A stretch of DNA of 64,000 nt from positions 248,001-312,000 of the forward strand of contig NZ_NSLC01000005.1 in assembly GCF_020144925.1 (NCBI RefSeq), in the 5' to 3' direction. Numbering within the stretch: the first letter of the stretch is position 1; each line of letters begins with the position of its first letter. A program made the translations under genes and the position numbers. The notes under the pieces were generated by a model, which saw nothing but the letters and a program-made list of their open reading frames with translations, searched no databases and was not told where the DNA came from. This document shows positions 10,875 to 19,150 of this stretch, one piece after another. This DNA comes from Afifella sp. IM 167 (GTDB lineage: Bacteria; Pseudomonadota; Alphaproteobacteria; Rhizobiales; Afifellaceae).

Positions 10875-12146
10875 ATGTTCGATTATCAATCCCATTTCGA
10901 GGCCGCGATCGCGGCGCTGCGCAATGAGCGGCGGTACCGCGTATTTGCTGATCTGGAACGTCAGGTCGGCAAGTTTCCGCGGGCCATATGGCGTCGCCAT
11001 GGCGAAGCTGAGGAAGTCTTTATCTGGTGTTCGAACGACTATCTGGCGATGGGCCACCATCCCAAGGTCGTCGAGGCCATGCGCGAGGCGGCGGCCACGA
11101 TGGGCGCCGGCGCCGGTGGCACGCGCAACATCTCCGGCACCAACCGGCCCCTGGTCGAGCTGGAAGCCGAGCTCTGCGACCTTCATGGCAAGGAAGCCGC
11201 TCTGGTCTTCACCTCCGGCTTCGTCTCCAACGAGGCGGCCATCTCCACGCTCGCCCGGCTCCTGCCGGACTGCCTCATCCTTTCCGACCAGCTCAACCAC
11301 GCTTCCATGATCGAGGGCGTCAAGCGCGCCGGCGGCCAGAAGCAGATCTGGCGCCACAACGATCTGGAGCATCTTGAAGATCTCCTGAAGGCGGCGGGCG
11401 ACGAGCGGGCCAAGCTGATCGTCTTCGAATCGGTCTACTCCATGGATGGCGACGTGGCCCCCATCGAGCAGATCGCCGATCTCGCCGACAAGTACGGCGC
11501 CATGACCTATATCGACGAGGTCCATGCGGTCGGCATGTACGGTCCGCGCGGCGCTGGCATCTGCGAGCGCGATGGCGTCATGGACCGCATCGACGTGATC
11601 GAGGGAACGCTCGCCAAGGCTTTCGGCACGCTGGGCGGCTATATCACCGGCCGCGAGGCGGTGATCGACGCCATCCGCTCCTATGCGCCGGGCTTCATCT
11701 TCACCACGGCCCTGCCGCCGGCCATCGCCGCCGCCGCCTGCGCCTCCATCCGCCACCTGAAGAGCTCGCAGGCCGAACGCGACGGCCAGCAGCGCCAGGC
11801 GGCCCGCGCCAAGGAAGTGCTGCGCCGCCACGGCCTGCCGGTGATGCCGAGCGAGACCCATATCGTGCCGGTGCTCGTCGGCGACCCGGAGGCCTGCAAG
11901 GCCGCCAGCGACCGGCTGCTCGAAAAGCATCACATCTACATCCAGCCGATCAACTACCCGACGGTGCCGCGCGGCACCGAGCGGCTCCGGATCACGCCGA
12001 CGCCGGCGCATGACGACCAGTTGATCGACGCGCTCGCCGAGGCGCTGGTGGAGACCTGGCAGGCGCTCGACCTGCCGCTCAACCGGCCGGATTCTTCGGA
12101 GACCGTGCCAGTGCGCGCCGAGATTTTCGCCGCTTCCGGCGGCTGA
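10875..12146 (+). CDS. hemA: 5-aminolevulinate synthase (C4/Shemin pathway)
   Basis: PLP enzyme condensing glycine and succinyl-CoA to 5-aminolevulinate, the first step of tetrapyrrole synthesis in alphaproteobacteria. 423 residues from ATG 10875 ([10 protein letters not shown]), chosen over 10845 because CTGGAG lies just upstream and family proteins start there. Visible motifs: [29 protein letters not shown], the Asp/His pair in YIDEVHAVG, and the PLP lysine Lys248 in [13 protein letters not shown]. An FNR-type box upstream and the neighbouring RegBA genes point to redox control. A strong terminator follows. Confidence 0.97.
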   Translation: MFDYQSHFEAAIAALRNERRYRVFADLERQVGKFPRAIWRRHGEAEEVFIWCSNDYLAMGHHPKVVEAMREAAATMGAGAGGTRNISGTNRPLVELEAELCDLHGKEAALVFTSGFVSNEAAISTLARLLPDCLILSDQLNHASMIEGVKRAGGQKQIWRHNDLEHLEDLLKAAGDERAKLIVFESVYSMDGDVAPIEQIADLADKYGAMTYIDEVHAVGMYGPRGAGICERDGVMDRIDVIEGTLAKAFGTLGGYITGREAVIDAIRSYAPGFIFTTALPPAIAAAACASIRHLKSSQAERDGQQRQAARAKEVLRRHGLPVMPSETHIVPVLVGDPEACKAASDRLLEKHHIYIQPINYPTVPRGTERLRITPTPAHDDQLIDALAEALVETWQALDLPLNRPDSSETVPVRAEIFAASGG

Positions 12147-12173
12147 TCTCAAAGTAGCCTCCCGTTCCTCTCG

Positions 12174-12202
12174 GCGCCGGGCTCCGTGCCCGGCGCTTTT
12201 TT
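12174..12202 (+). terminator. Rho-independent terminator of hemA
   Basis: GCGCCGGGC (12174-12182) pairs perfectly with GCCCGGCGC (12188-12196) around a TCCGT loop and is followed by six T. Confidence 0.92.
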
Positions 12203-12264
12203 GCGCGCCGCGTCCTGCCGCTTCGCGTCGCGCTGTGCGGCGTCGCCTTGCCGGGAGAACGCCT

Positions 12265-13326
12265 CTAGCCTTTGCCGCTCCCCGCAGCCTGTGCCTCGGC
12301 GCGCGCCGCGTCGCTGGCGTCGAGGCGCATCAGCCATCGGGCGATCAGGGGAACGGAAAAGGCGAGCACCATGAAGCGCACGACATGGTGGGCGGCCACA
12401 TAGGCCGGGTCGATATGGAGCGTGAAGGCGAGGATGGTCAGCGCTTCCAGCGCCCCCGGCGCGAAGGCCATGAAGGTCTGCTCGATCGGCACGCCGAGGA
12501 GCCAGGTGACGAGGCCCGCTCCGGCCGCCGAGATCACCACCGCCACGACGAAGGCGCCGCTGGCGCTGGCGAGCGTGCTTTTCAGAAGATGCCGGTCCTC
12601 CGGCCTCAGCCGGCAGCCGGCCACGGCGCCGAGCCCGATGAGGGCCGGCACGAGGATCCAGGTCGGCACGGCAGTCGTCACCGCGCCGGAAACGTAAAGA
12701 ACGGCCGCCACCGTCAGCCCGCCGAGCATAATGCCGCCTGGAATGCGCAGCCGGTTGAGAATGAGCCCGCCGACCGCGCCCAGCGCATAAAGAAGCAGAA
12801 GTTCCAGCGGGATGACCGGAGCGTCGGTGCGGCTCGGCATGCCGGATGGGTGGATGCCGGAGATCCATGCGGCCGCCGGCAGCGCTTCCAGCAGCACGAT
12901 GAGGCGAAGGCTTTGCGCCACCGCGACGCGGCGCATGTCCGCGTTCGTCATCTCGGCGGCGGCGAGCACGAAGGAGAGCGCTCCCGGCAGCGAGGCGAAA
13001 AGGGCGCTGTTGCGGTCCCAGCCGCAGAAGCGGGAAAAGAACACATAGCCGGAGAGCGCCACCAGGAAGACCGTCACCACGAGAATGACGAAGCTGATCG
13101 GCCAGCTCACCATCTGGTGGATCGTGGCGGGATTGACGCCGGTGCCGGCGATGACGCCGAGGACCAGGAAGACGAGGTCGCGCAGCGGCGTCGGCATGTC
13201 GCTGTCGAAGCCGGCGAGCGTCGTCGCCGCGACCGCCAGCATGCCGCCGGCGATCCAGGCCGCCGGAACGCCGGCGAGCGAGAACAGGAAGCCGCCGGTG
13301 GCGGAGATGGCGAGCGTCGCCAGCAC
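12265..13326 (-). CDS. AbrB family membrane protein (duplicated AbrB domain)
   Basis: About 353 residues with roughly ten hydrophobic segments. The repeated AbrB-type modules are visible: PAAWIAGGMLA with GDSDMP-like loop and SLPGALSFVLAAAEM in the first half, RIPGGIMLGGLTVAAVL and FAPGALEALTIL in the second. The family (TIGR03082-like) is often annotated as putative ammonia monooxygenase or transporter but its function is unproven. The start is uncertain: GTG 13326 leaves a 65-base gap after the aminotransferase; another in-frame GTG lies upstream within that gene. Probably co-transcribed with the aminotransferase. Confidence 0.82.
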   Translation of the reverse strand: MLATLAISATGGFLFSLAGVPAAWIAGGMLAVAATTLAGFDSDMPTPLRDLVFLVLGVIAGTGVNPATIHQMVSWPISFVILVVTVFLVALSGYVFFSRFCGWDRNSALFASLPGALSFVLAAAEMTNADMRRVAVAQSLRLIVLLEALPAAAWISGIHPSGMPSRTDAPVIPLELLLLYALGAVGGLILNRLRIPGGIMLGGLTVAAVLYVSGAVTTAVPTWILVPALIGLGAVAGCRLRPEDRHLLKSTLASASGAFVVAVVISAAGAGLVTWLLGVPIEQTFMAFAPGALEALTILAFTLHIDPAYVAAHHVVRFMVLAFSVPLIARWLMRLDASDAARAEAQAAGSGKG

Positions 13327-13391
13327 CCGGGCGGCGCGCTTCGGCCCGCGCCCCTTGCTCCCGGTCCGGACGGCTCGGCTTTCGATGTCCT

Positions 13392-14624
13392 TCAGTGTGC
13401 GAGCCAGGCCGTCAGCCTCCGCGCGGCCTCCGAAAGGTCCTCCGCCTTGCGCGCGAAGCACAGGCGCATGAACGTCTCGCCCCCCGCGCCGAAGGCGGTG
13501 CCGGGCGCCAGCCCGATATTGGCCTCGTCGACGAGGCGCAGGCCGAGCTTGCCGGTCTCCTCCGCGCCCCGGATGGAGAAGAAGAGATAGAAGGCCCCGT
13601 CCGGCCAGGAAAAGCGCACGCGCGGCGAGGATTGCAGCGCCTCGCAGACGATCTGCCGGCCCTGGCGGGCGCGATCCACCTGCAGGCGGACGAAATCCTC
13701 CCCTTCGTCCAGCGCCACCGTGGCGGCGCGCTGCATGAACACGGCGACGCCCGAGGTGGAATACTGGATGAGGTTCTCGATCACTCGCCCGAGAACCGGC
13801 GGGGCGCCGATCCAGCCGACGCGCCATCCGGTCATCGCCCAGTTCTTGGAGAAGGTGTTGACGAAGAGGATCGGGTCGTCCTCGCCCGCCACGTCGTAGA
13901 AGGAGGGCGAGCGCTCGCCGGAGAAATAGAAGCGGTGGTAGACCTCGTCGGCGATGATCCACAGCCCCTTCTCGCGGGCGAAGGAAAGAAGCGCCCTGAG
14001 CTCGTCCTCGTCCGCAGTCCAGCCCGTCGGGTTGGAGGGGGAGTTGACGAAGATCGCCCTTGTTGCGGGCGTGACCGCCGCGAAGAGGTCGTCGAGATCG
14101 AGCCGCCAGCCGGAATTGTCGGCAAAGCGCATCGGCACTTCCACGGCCCTGGCGCCGGCAAGTCCGGTGGCGGCCGCGCAGTTCGGCCATGCCGGGGTCG
14201 GGATCAGCACCTCGTCGCCGGCTCCCGCCACGGCGGCGATTGCGAGCTGGATCGCCTGCATGCCCGATCCGGTGATGAAGAAGCGTTCCGCCGGCAGGTC
14301 GCGGGAAAAGACGCGGCTGTGGTAGCGCGCCAGCGCCTCGCGCAGCGGCGGGATGCCCCGCTGCCAGGTATAGAAGGTCTCGCCCTCGGCGAGCGATTTC
14401 GTCGCCGCCGCGCAGATGAAGTCGGGCGTCGAGAGATCGCCCTCGCCGGCCCAGAGCGGGATCATCCCCGGCCGGTCGCGGCCGTAGTTCATCACTTCGA
14501 CGATGCCCGAATCCGGCGCCGACCGGGCGGCCTGCCGCAGGTTCTTGAAGAGCGGCGAGGCGGCCTCTTCCGGTCTGGCCAGGGGGCCTGCTGCCTCAGT
14601 CTCGGGTGAAAGCGCGTGTGTCAT
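13392..14624 (-). CDS. class I/II pyridoxal phosphate aminotransferase (aspartate aminotransferase-like)
   Basis: 410 residues. Features of fold type I aminotransferases appear in order: GEGDLSTPDF and FYTWQRGIPPLREALARYH near the N terminus, ITGSGMQAIQLAI, PTPAWPN, NSPSNPTGW, IIADEVYHRFYF, the PLP lysine in NTFSKNWAMTGWRVGW, and the carboxylate-binding Arg in FMRLCFA. It transfers an amino group from an amino acid to a 2-oxo acid; the precise amino acid cannot be deduced. It lies upstream of the AbrB-type gene on the same strand and downstream of mscL. Confidence 0.9.
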   Translation of the reverse strand: MTHALSPETEAAGPLARPEEAASPLFKNLRQAARSAPDSGIVEVMNYGRDRPGMIPLWAGEGDLSTPDFICAAATKSLAEGETFYTWQRGIPPLREALARYHSRVFSRDLPAERFFITGSGMQAIQLAIAAVAGAGDEVLIPTPAWPNCAAATGLAGARAVEVPMRFADNSGWRLDLDDLFAAVTPATRAIFVNSPSNPTGWTADEDELRALLSFAREKGLWIIADEVYHRFYFSGERSPSFYDVAGEDDPILFVNTFSKNWAMTGWRVGWIGAPPVLGRVIENLIQYSTSGVAVFMQRAATVALDEGEDFVRLQVDRARQGRQIVCEALQSSPRVRFSWPDGAFYLFFSIRGAEETGKLGLRLVDEANIGLAPGTAFGAGGETFMRLCFARKAEDLSEAARRLTAWLAH

Positions 14625-14716
14625 GCAGCTTCTCTAGGCCGGCCGGCGCCGGCCCGTCCAGAGCCTTCGCGCCGTGCCGGCGCATGGCAGGCCGTCCTCG
14701 GTGGGGCTCCGTCGCC

Positions 14717-15145
14717 TCAGCTCTCGCCGCGGGTCGCCAAGAGATCGCGGATTTCGCGCAGGAGGCGAATGTCCTCCGGCACCTCCGGCGCGGCGGCCGG
14801 CTTCTCCTCGCGCTTGCGCACCAGCCGGTTCACCGTCCGCACCAGCAGAAAGACGGCCATGGCGACGATCAGGAATTTGAGGATGGCGTTGATGAACAGG
14901 CCGATGTTCCAGGTGACGGCCCCGGCCTGCTTCGCCTGCGCGACGGTGTTGTAGGGACCGTCTCCGGAAAGCACTACGAAGAGCTGCGAGAAATCGACCC
15001 CGCCGAGCAGGAGCCCGATCGGCGGCATGATGATGTCGTCGACGAGCGAGGAGACGATCGCGCCGAAGGCGGCGCCGATGATGATGCCGACGGCCATGTC
15101 GACGACGTTGCCCTTGAGGGCGAACTCCTTGAATTCCTTCAGCAT
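14717..15145 (-). CDS. mscL: large-conductance mechanosensitive channel MscL
   Basis: 142 residues, full family length. The N-terminal amphipathic helix and TM1 ([24 protein letters not shown]) carry the constriction motif, followed by [12 protein letters not shown], a periplasmic loop, TM2 ([20 protein letters not shown]) and a charged C-terminal helix ([17 protein letters not shown]). The homopentamer opens under membrane tension to release solutes on osmotic downshock. Ribosome site GGAGGAGCGTC precedes the ATG. Confidence 0.97.
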   Translation of the reverse strand: MLKEFKEFALKGNVVDMAVGIIIGAAFGAIVSSLVDDIIMPPIGLLLGGVDFSQLFVVLSGDGPYNTVAQAKQAGAVTWNIGLFINAILKFLIVAMAVFLLVRTVNRLVRKREEKPAAAPEVPEDIRLLREIRDLLATRGES

Positions 15146-15169
15146 GACGCTCCTCCATCGAGGATCGCC

Positions 15170-15754
15170 CTAGCCGCAATCCTCCTCGTCCGGCCCGCAA
15201 AGCTCGACCTTCTCCGACTCGCGCGGCACGAAGAAGTGCTGGTCGGAGAGATTGATCGTCCCGGTGATCGTATAGCCGAGGGCCGGGCGGAACGCATAGC
15301 TTCCTTCCGAGACGATGACCTGGGAGTTCGGCCGGCGCAGGCTCGCCGGGATCTCGCCGGTGACGTCCGAGCCGCTGGCATGCGCCGCGAGCGGGCCTCT
15401 CGCCCGGCTCCAGGCGACGGAGGCGTTGCCTTCCTCGTCGATGTCGACCGCCGAGACGACGACGCCGACCTCCTCTTCCGGATAGGGGGTCATCGCCGAG
15501 CGGACGATCTCGAAGATGTCGCTCATGTCCGCTTCCGTCAGCTTGGCCGTGCGCGCGACGAGGTCGCCCACGGAGGCGGTGATCTGGTCGAGGCGCCGGT
15601 CGACGCTGAGCCCCTGGCTGAGCTCCACCGTGCCGAGCCAGAGGGCGATCAGGATCGGGGCGATCAAGGCGAACTCGATGGCCGCGACGCCGGTTTCCTG
15701 CGCCCGGTAGCGATGAAGGAGGGCTCTGAGGCTGGAAAGGGCAGGGCGGCTCAT
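15170..15754 (-). CDS. TadE/TadG-like pseudopilin family protein
   Basis: 194 residues. Positively charged N terminus, then ETGVAAIEFALIAPILIALWLGTVEL, the TadE-type segment with conserved Glu in IEFAL and a single membrane helix, followed by a periplasmic domain ending in two Cys (ELCGPDEEDCG). Such minor pseudopilins are exported with the Flp pilus machinery. Start ATG 15754 overlaps the upstream TadE-like stop as ATGA, so the two are translationally coupled. Part of the minus-strand arm of the pilus locus. Confidence 0.85.
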   Translation of the reverse strand: MSRPALSSLRALLHRYRAQETGVAAIEFALIAPILIALWLGTVELSQGLSVDRRLDQITASVGDLVARTAKLTEADMSDIFEIVRSAMTPYPEEEVGVVVSAVDIDEEGNASVAWSRARGPLAAHASGSDVTGEIPASLRRPNSQVIVSEGSYAFRPALGYTITGTINLSDQHFFVPRESEKVELCGPDEEDCG

Positions 15755-16398
15755 GATGGGCTGCCCCCGCCACCCGCGTCGGAGACCGGGGTTTCGGGTA
15801 TCGGTTCCACCTCGGGGAAGGGCTCGTTGCGGAAGGCGGTGAAGGAGCCGATCAGGCGCTTGCCGTTGGCGAGATTGCCGAAGGTGAGGCCGCCATAGAG
15901 CGGGTTGGTCGGCCACTGGTAATAGGCCCGCACGACGACGATGTCGCCCGGCCCGCCGAACTCGAACTCGCCGGCATCTTCGAACGCGTCGTCCTCGTCC
16001 ACCGGGTTCGAGACCTGGGCGCTTGCGAAGGTCTCGTAAGAGCGCACGTCGAGATAGAAGTTCGGGCTGTCGCAGCGGATGAGGGCGAAGAGGCGGCTGC
16101 AGACGATGTCGCTGAAGCCGGCGGCGTCGGCATGGTCGGCCTGGACCCGGCCGATGCGCACGTCGCGCGCTGCCTCGAACACCGCGTTTTCGAGAACCTG
16201 CTCGGCGATGAAGATGAGCGCCGTCTCCATGATTAGGAGGATGAGGAAGAAGAAGGCGGGTGCGATCAGTGCGAATTCGACCGCGGTCACGCCATCTTCC
16301 TCGTGCGCCAGGCGTGCGAAAAGCCGCCGCGCGCGGCGTTTTCGGCCCGCGTTGCTGGCCGCCCTTTCTTCCGGTCGCCCTGCCGCCGCTTGGCGCAT
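15751..16398 (-). CDS. TadE/TadG-like pseudopilin family protein
   Basis: 215 residues from ATG 16398, which has a strong GGGGGAGG ribosome site. A basic N terminus (GRKRRARRLFARLA) leads to EEDGVTAVEFALIAPAFFFLILLIM, the TadE hallmark with conserved Glu in VEFAL, then a periplasmic domain with a Cys pair (VCSRLFALIRC). It acts as a minor pseudopilin of the Tad apparatus. The gene is followed without gap by a second family member. Confidence 0.87.
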   Translation of the reverse strand: MRQAAAGRPEERAASNAGRKRRARRLFARLAHEEDGVTAVEFALIAPAFFFLILLIMETALIFIAEQVLENAVFEAARDVRIGRVQADHADAAGFSDIVCSRLFALIRCDSPNFYLDVRSYETFASAQVSNPVDEDDAFEDAGEFEFGGPGDIVVVRAYYQWPTNPLYGGLTFGNLANGKRLIGSFTAFRNEPFPEVEPIPETPVSDAGGGGSPS

Positions 16399-16448
16399 GG
16401 CAGCAATCCTCCCCCACAAGGAACGCGCCAAACCTGCGCCATCTCGCG

Positions 16449-16514
16449 CCAAAGGAGCGTTAACGCGCCGGCGCGCGCCCGCTTGCGACCGCCGTTTGGT
16501 GAACGCGCGGTTAA
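16449..16514. promoter_or_regulatory. upstream region of the tadE-like genes with CtrA-like sites
   Basis: TGAA-N7-TTAA at 16500-16514 differs by one base from the CtrA consensus TTAA-N7-TTAA; CCAA-N7-TTAA at 16449-16463 differs by two. Both lie 50-115 bases upstream of the TadE-like start on the minus strand. Prediction by eye only. Confidence 0.4.
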
Positions 16515-16519
16515 GCCGC

Positions 16520-16981
16520 CTACTGGCCGCCCGAGAAGCCCTTTCGGGCCTGGATCTGCGAGGCCGCTTCCTGGAACTTTTCGTTTGCGTCGCCGATGGA
16601 GATCACCTGCTCGCAGACCGGGGCGCAGGAAAGGGTCTGCCGCTTGGCGCCGTAGAAGATGGTGGTCAGCTGCCGGTCGTTGGAGGCGACGCGGATCGTC
16701 GCGTTGGCGATCTCCGCCCCCTCCGCGTCGAGGGCGATGAGGTTGGTGGTGCCCGGGGCCTTTCCGGTCAGTACCAGGGTGGTCTGGTCTTCCACCGTAG
16801 CGTCCGCGATACCCGGATTGCCGACGATGATCGTCGTGGCTGGCCGGTCGAGCTGCAGGATCTTGGCGAAGTCGATGACGAGGTCGATCGGCTCCGCGGC
16901 ATGGGCGGCGCCGGAAAGGAACCCGGCGACAAGTCCGGCAAGGATGTATCTGAGGATCGGCCGAACGCGGAGAACTGACAT
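16520..16981 (-). CDS. secreted protein with isolated CpaC-type pilus N-terminal domain
   Basis: 153 residues from ATG 16981 (AAAGGGA upstream). A signal peptide ends at AAHA; the rest is one copy of the domain found at the N terminus of the secretin CpaC/RcpA: compare TIIVGNPGIADATVEDQTTL here with DVLVSNPEIADAVLRTATRL in CpaC of the same locus, followed by the GKAPGTTNLIALDAEG / GVKVGQANVFLFDAAG match. It lacks any secretin domain and carries a close Cys pair (SCAPVCEQ) near the C terminus. Probably a periplasmic or outer-membrane-associated accessory of the Tad machine; its exact role is unknown. Confidence 0.82.
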   Translation of the reverse strand: MSVLRVRPILRYILAGLVAGFLSGAAHAAEPIDLVIDFAKILQLDRPATTIIVGNPGIADATVEDQTTLVLTGKAPGTTNLIALDAEGAEIANATIRVASNDRQLTTIFYGAKRQTLSCAPVCEQVISIGDANEKFQEAASQIQARKGFSGGQ

Positions 16982-17346
16982 GGCGGCATCCCTTTCTGTC
17001 CGGGCCATATTGCTCGGGAAGGGTGAATGAAGTCCAAACGCGCGGCGGTCGTCCGGCGCGCCTCCTCAGCTGTCGCGCTCGCTGGGACGAAAAATATGTC
17101 CCCCTCGTAATCCTTTGAATTTCGGCGCGATTTTTCGCCCGCCACACGCAACTTGCCATCCCTGAATCGTCGATTTGAAGACGGCGGATGGGAGGCTTCA
17201 AATCACCTCGGAAACGCTGCCGAAGCCCCGGTCGCTATGGGATTGGATTAAGATTGCCGCAAGCAATTGCTGCTACCTCTGCGTCAGTTCCGATAACGCA
17301 GGCCTCAAGGCGAACGGAACGAGAGAATAATTCAAGGAGCAGAGAG
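16982..17346. promoter_or_regulatory. divergent control region between the pilus N-domain gene and flp
   Basis: 365 bases with no gene. It holds a perfect 9-base inverted repeat GATTTGAAG (17172-17180) / CTTCAAATC (17196-17204), a 10-base palindrome AGCAATTGCT (17262-17271), and a weak -10-like GATAAC (17292-17297) about 50 bases upstream of flp. The base composition is less GC-rich than the genes, as expected for a promoter region of a highly expressed pilin. Confidence 0.45.
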
Positions 17347-17523
17347 ATGAAGAAGCTTATCGCGCGTTTTGTGAAGGACGAGTCCGGTGCGACCGCCATC
17401 GAGTACGGTCTCATCGCGGCCCTGATCGCGGTCGTGGTCATCACCACGCTGACCGCCATCGGCGGCAACCTCAACATCGCCTTCAGCAGCGTTGCCAGTG
17501 CCCTCGCGCCCGCAGGCGGCTAA
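17347..17523 (+). CDS. flp: Flp/PilA type IVb pilin
   Basis: 58 residues. The prepilin has a short basic leader (MKKLIARFVKDESG) and then ATAIEYGLIAALIAVVVI: cleavage after Gly14 with the Glu five residues into the mature part, the Flp motif. It is the major pilus subunit, processed by the CpaA peptidase and assembled by CpaF with TadB/TadC. AAGGAG lies upstream of the ATG. A terminator directly downstream should give a separate abundant pilin transcript. Confidence 0.96.
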   Translation: MKKLIARFVKDESGATAIEYGLIAALIAVVVITTLTAIGGNLNIAFSSVASALAPAGG

Positions 17524-17565
17524 GGCACGACGCCACGGGCTAAAGGCCACGTTGGATGGATCAAG

Positions 17566-17589
17566 CGGAGGGCTCTTGCCCTCCGTTTT
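17566..17589 (+). terminator. Rho-independent terminator/attenuator after flp
   Basis: CGGAGGGC (17566-17573), loop TCTT, GCCCTCCG (17578-17585), then TTTTCGTTT. It separates flp from cpaA and may uncouple pilin from machinery expression. Confidence 0.85.
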
Positions 17590-17678
17590 CGTTTCCGCCT
17601 ACCCGGGCTGGTCGCGGATGCGTTCGGCAACCGGGCGTTAACCCTGTCGGCCTAGCTTCGGTTGGCCCCGGAGGAAAC

Positions 17679-18194
17679 ATGCTCGCTGCAAATTCGCTGG
17701 CCTCTGTCGCGACCATCCTCTTTCTCCTGATCATGGCCTATGCCGGGATCATGGATCTTTTCACGCTGCGCATCCGCAACGTGCTCGTCCTGGCCGTTGT
17801 CGCGCTCTGGGCCGTTGCCGCGCCGCTCGCCGGCATGTCGCCAGTCGATATCGGGCTTTCCATCGCGGCGGCCGGCATCGTCTTCGTTCTCAGCGGCTTC
17901 TTCTTCGCGCTCGGATGGATCGGCGCCGGCGATGCCAAGCTCGCCTCGGCGGTGGCGCTCTGGTTCGGCTGGCAGGACGCCTTTTCCTATTTCGTGCTCG
18001 CCTCGCTCTTCGGCGGCCTTCTCTCGCTCGCCATCATTGTCCTGCGCACCCGCTGGGGTCCGCTCGGTCGCGAGCTGCCGCGCTGGCTCGCGCGCCTGCG
18101 CGACGTGAAGCGGGGGGTCCCCTATGGCGCCGCCTTCGCCGCGGCCGCCTTCGTGCTTTTCAGCCAGACCGACTGGTACGCGCGCTTGGCCTGA
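17679..18194 (+). CDS. cpaA: prepilin peptidase CpaA/TadV
   Basis: 171 residues, polytopic membrane protein of the A24 aspartic protease family in its short form without the N-methylation domain. Catalytic Asp26 (GIMDLFTLRIRN) and Asp85 in the GxGD motif (IGAGDAKLASA) are present. It cleaves the Flp prepilin and pseudopilin leaders on the cytoplasmic face. ATG 17679 has GGAGGAAAC upstream, better than any earlier in-frame start, which would lie within the flp terminator. Confidence 0.94.
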   Translation: MLAANSLASVATILFLLIMAYAGIMDLFTLRIRNVLVLAVVALWAVAAPLAGMSPVDIGLSIAAAGIVFVLSGFFFALGWIGAGDAKLASAVALWFGWQDAFSYFVLASLFGGLLSLAIIVLRTRWGPLGRELPRWLARLRDVKRGVPYGAAFAAAAFVLFSQTDWYARLA

Positions 18195-18276
18195 AGGCCT
18201 TTGCATCCATTTCGGACGGGTTTCACACCGTTTCGATGGATTCCAAGTCCCGAATGGAGACAGTTTCGCCCCTTCG

Positions 18277-18291
18277 TTAACTGTCCTTTGA
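18277..18291 (+). promoter_or_regulatory. CtrA-like binding site upstream of cpaB
   Basis: TTAA-CTGTCCT-TTGA matches TTAA-N7-TTAA with one mismatch, 70 bases before the cpaB start. In Caulobacter the pilus genes are CtrA-controlled. Predicted by eye. Confidence 0.45.
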
Positions 18292-18361
18292 CCATTCGGC
18301 ACGAAACTCCTTGTCACCAATCCGCTCCCTGTTCGGGAAGCGCAAGCAGGGTTACCGGCCG

Positions 18362-19150
18362 ATGACACCAATCCGCCTGATCGTTCTCCTCGTCGCCCTT
18401 CTGGCGGGCGGCGCCGCGGCCTATCTTGCCCTCAACCTGGAGCCGGAGGGCCAGCCGAGCCCGACCGAGGTCAAGCTCAACCCCCAGCTTGCGACGCGCG
18501 ACATCCTCGTCGCCGCGGCCGATATTCCGCCCGGCGCGTCCCTGACGGCCGCCAATGTGCGCTGGCAGCCCTGGCCTGAGGACAACGTCAACCCGGCCTA
18601 TATCGAGAAGACCGCCCGGTCGGAGGCGCTGGAGAAGCTGGAAGGCACCATCGTGCGCACCCAGTTCCTCGCCGGAGAGCCGATCCGCGAAGGCAAGCTC
18701 GCCCGCGCCGAATCGGGCTTCCTCTCCGCCATCCTGCCTTCCGGCAAGCGCGCCATCGCCGTGCGGGTCTCGGCCCAGAGCGCGGCCGGCGGCTTCGTCC
18801 TGCCGAACGACCATGTCGATATCATCCTGACGACGGCCGAGCAGGGCGTGAACGGCGAGGCCGGCCAGCAGGTGAGCCGCACGCTGCTGTCCAATGTGCG
18901 CGTCCTGGCGGTCGACCAGGAGGTGGAAGAACGCGAGGGCCAGCCCGTCGTCATCGGCAAGACCGCGACGCTGGAAGTGAGCCCCCGCGAGGCGGAGATC
19001 GTCACTGCCGCGGAAAGCAGCGGCACGCTGGCGCTCGCCCTGCGCTCCATGGCCGATGCCGACAACGATCAGATGGTGGAGGACCGCGACCGCTCCGGCG
19101 TCGTGAAGATCATCCGCTTTGGCCGCGAGCAGATGGTGAAGACCCGATGA
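18362..19150 (+). CDS. cpaB: Flp pilus assembly protein CpaB/RcpC
   Basis: 262 residues from ATG 18362 (TTG 18311 would add 17). One N-terminal membrane anchor (PIRLIVLLVALLAGGAAAYLAL), then a SAF domain (RDILVAAADIPPGASLTAANVRW) and the RcpC-type domain (GKRAIAVRVSAQSAAGGFVLPNDHVDII). It lines the periplasmic path between the inner membrane and the secretin and assists pilin export. The stop overlaps the cpaC start by ATGA. Confidence 0.93.
   Translation: MTPIRLIVLLVALLAGGAAAYLALNLEPEGQPSPTEVKLNPQLATRDILVAAADIPPGASLTAANVRWQPWPEDNVNPAYIEKTARSEALEKLEGTIVRTQFLAGEPIREGKLARAESGFLSAILPSGKRAIAVRVSAQSAAGGFVLPNDHVDIILTTAEQGVNGEAGQQVSRTLLSNVRVLAVDQEVEEREGQPVVIGKTATLEVSPREAEIVTAAESSGTLALALRSMADADNDQMVEDRDRSGVVKIIRFGREQMVKTR

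Noticed and set aside
13327-14190. N-terminal extension of the AbrB-type frame up to 14190
   Set aside because: It runs through the aminotransferase gene in another frame and reads as Arg-rich shadow; the membrane protein starts near 13326.
15755-16417. N-terminal extension of the TadG-like frame to 415 residues
   Set aside because: It overlaps the TadE-like gene entirely; the ATG at 15754 overlaps the TadE-like stop and begins the typical pseudopilin sequence.
17254-17272. Possible sigma-54 (-24/-12) promoter upstream of flp
   Set aside because: TTGCCG...TTGCTG lacks the required GG at -24 with ten-base spacing to GC.
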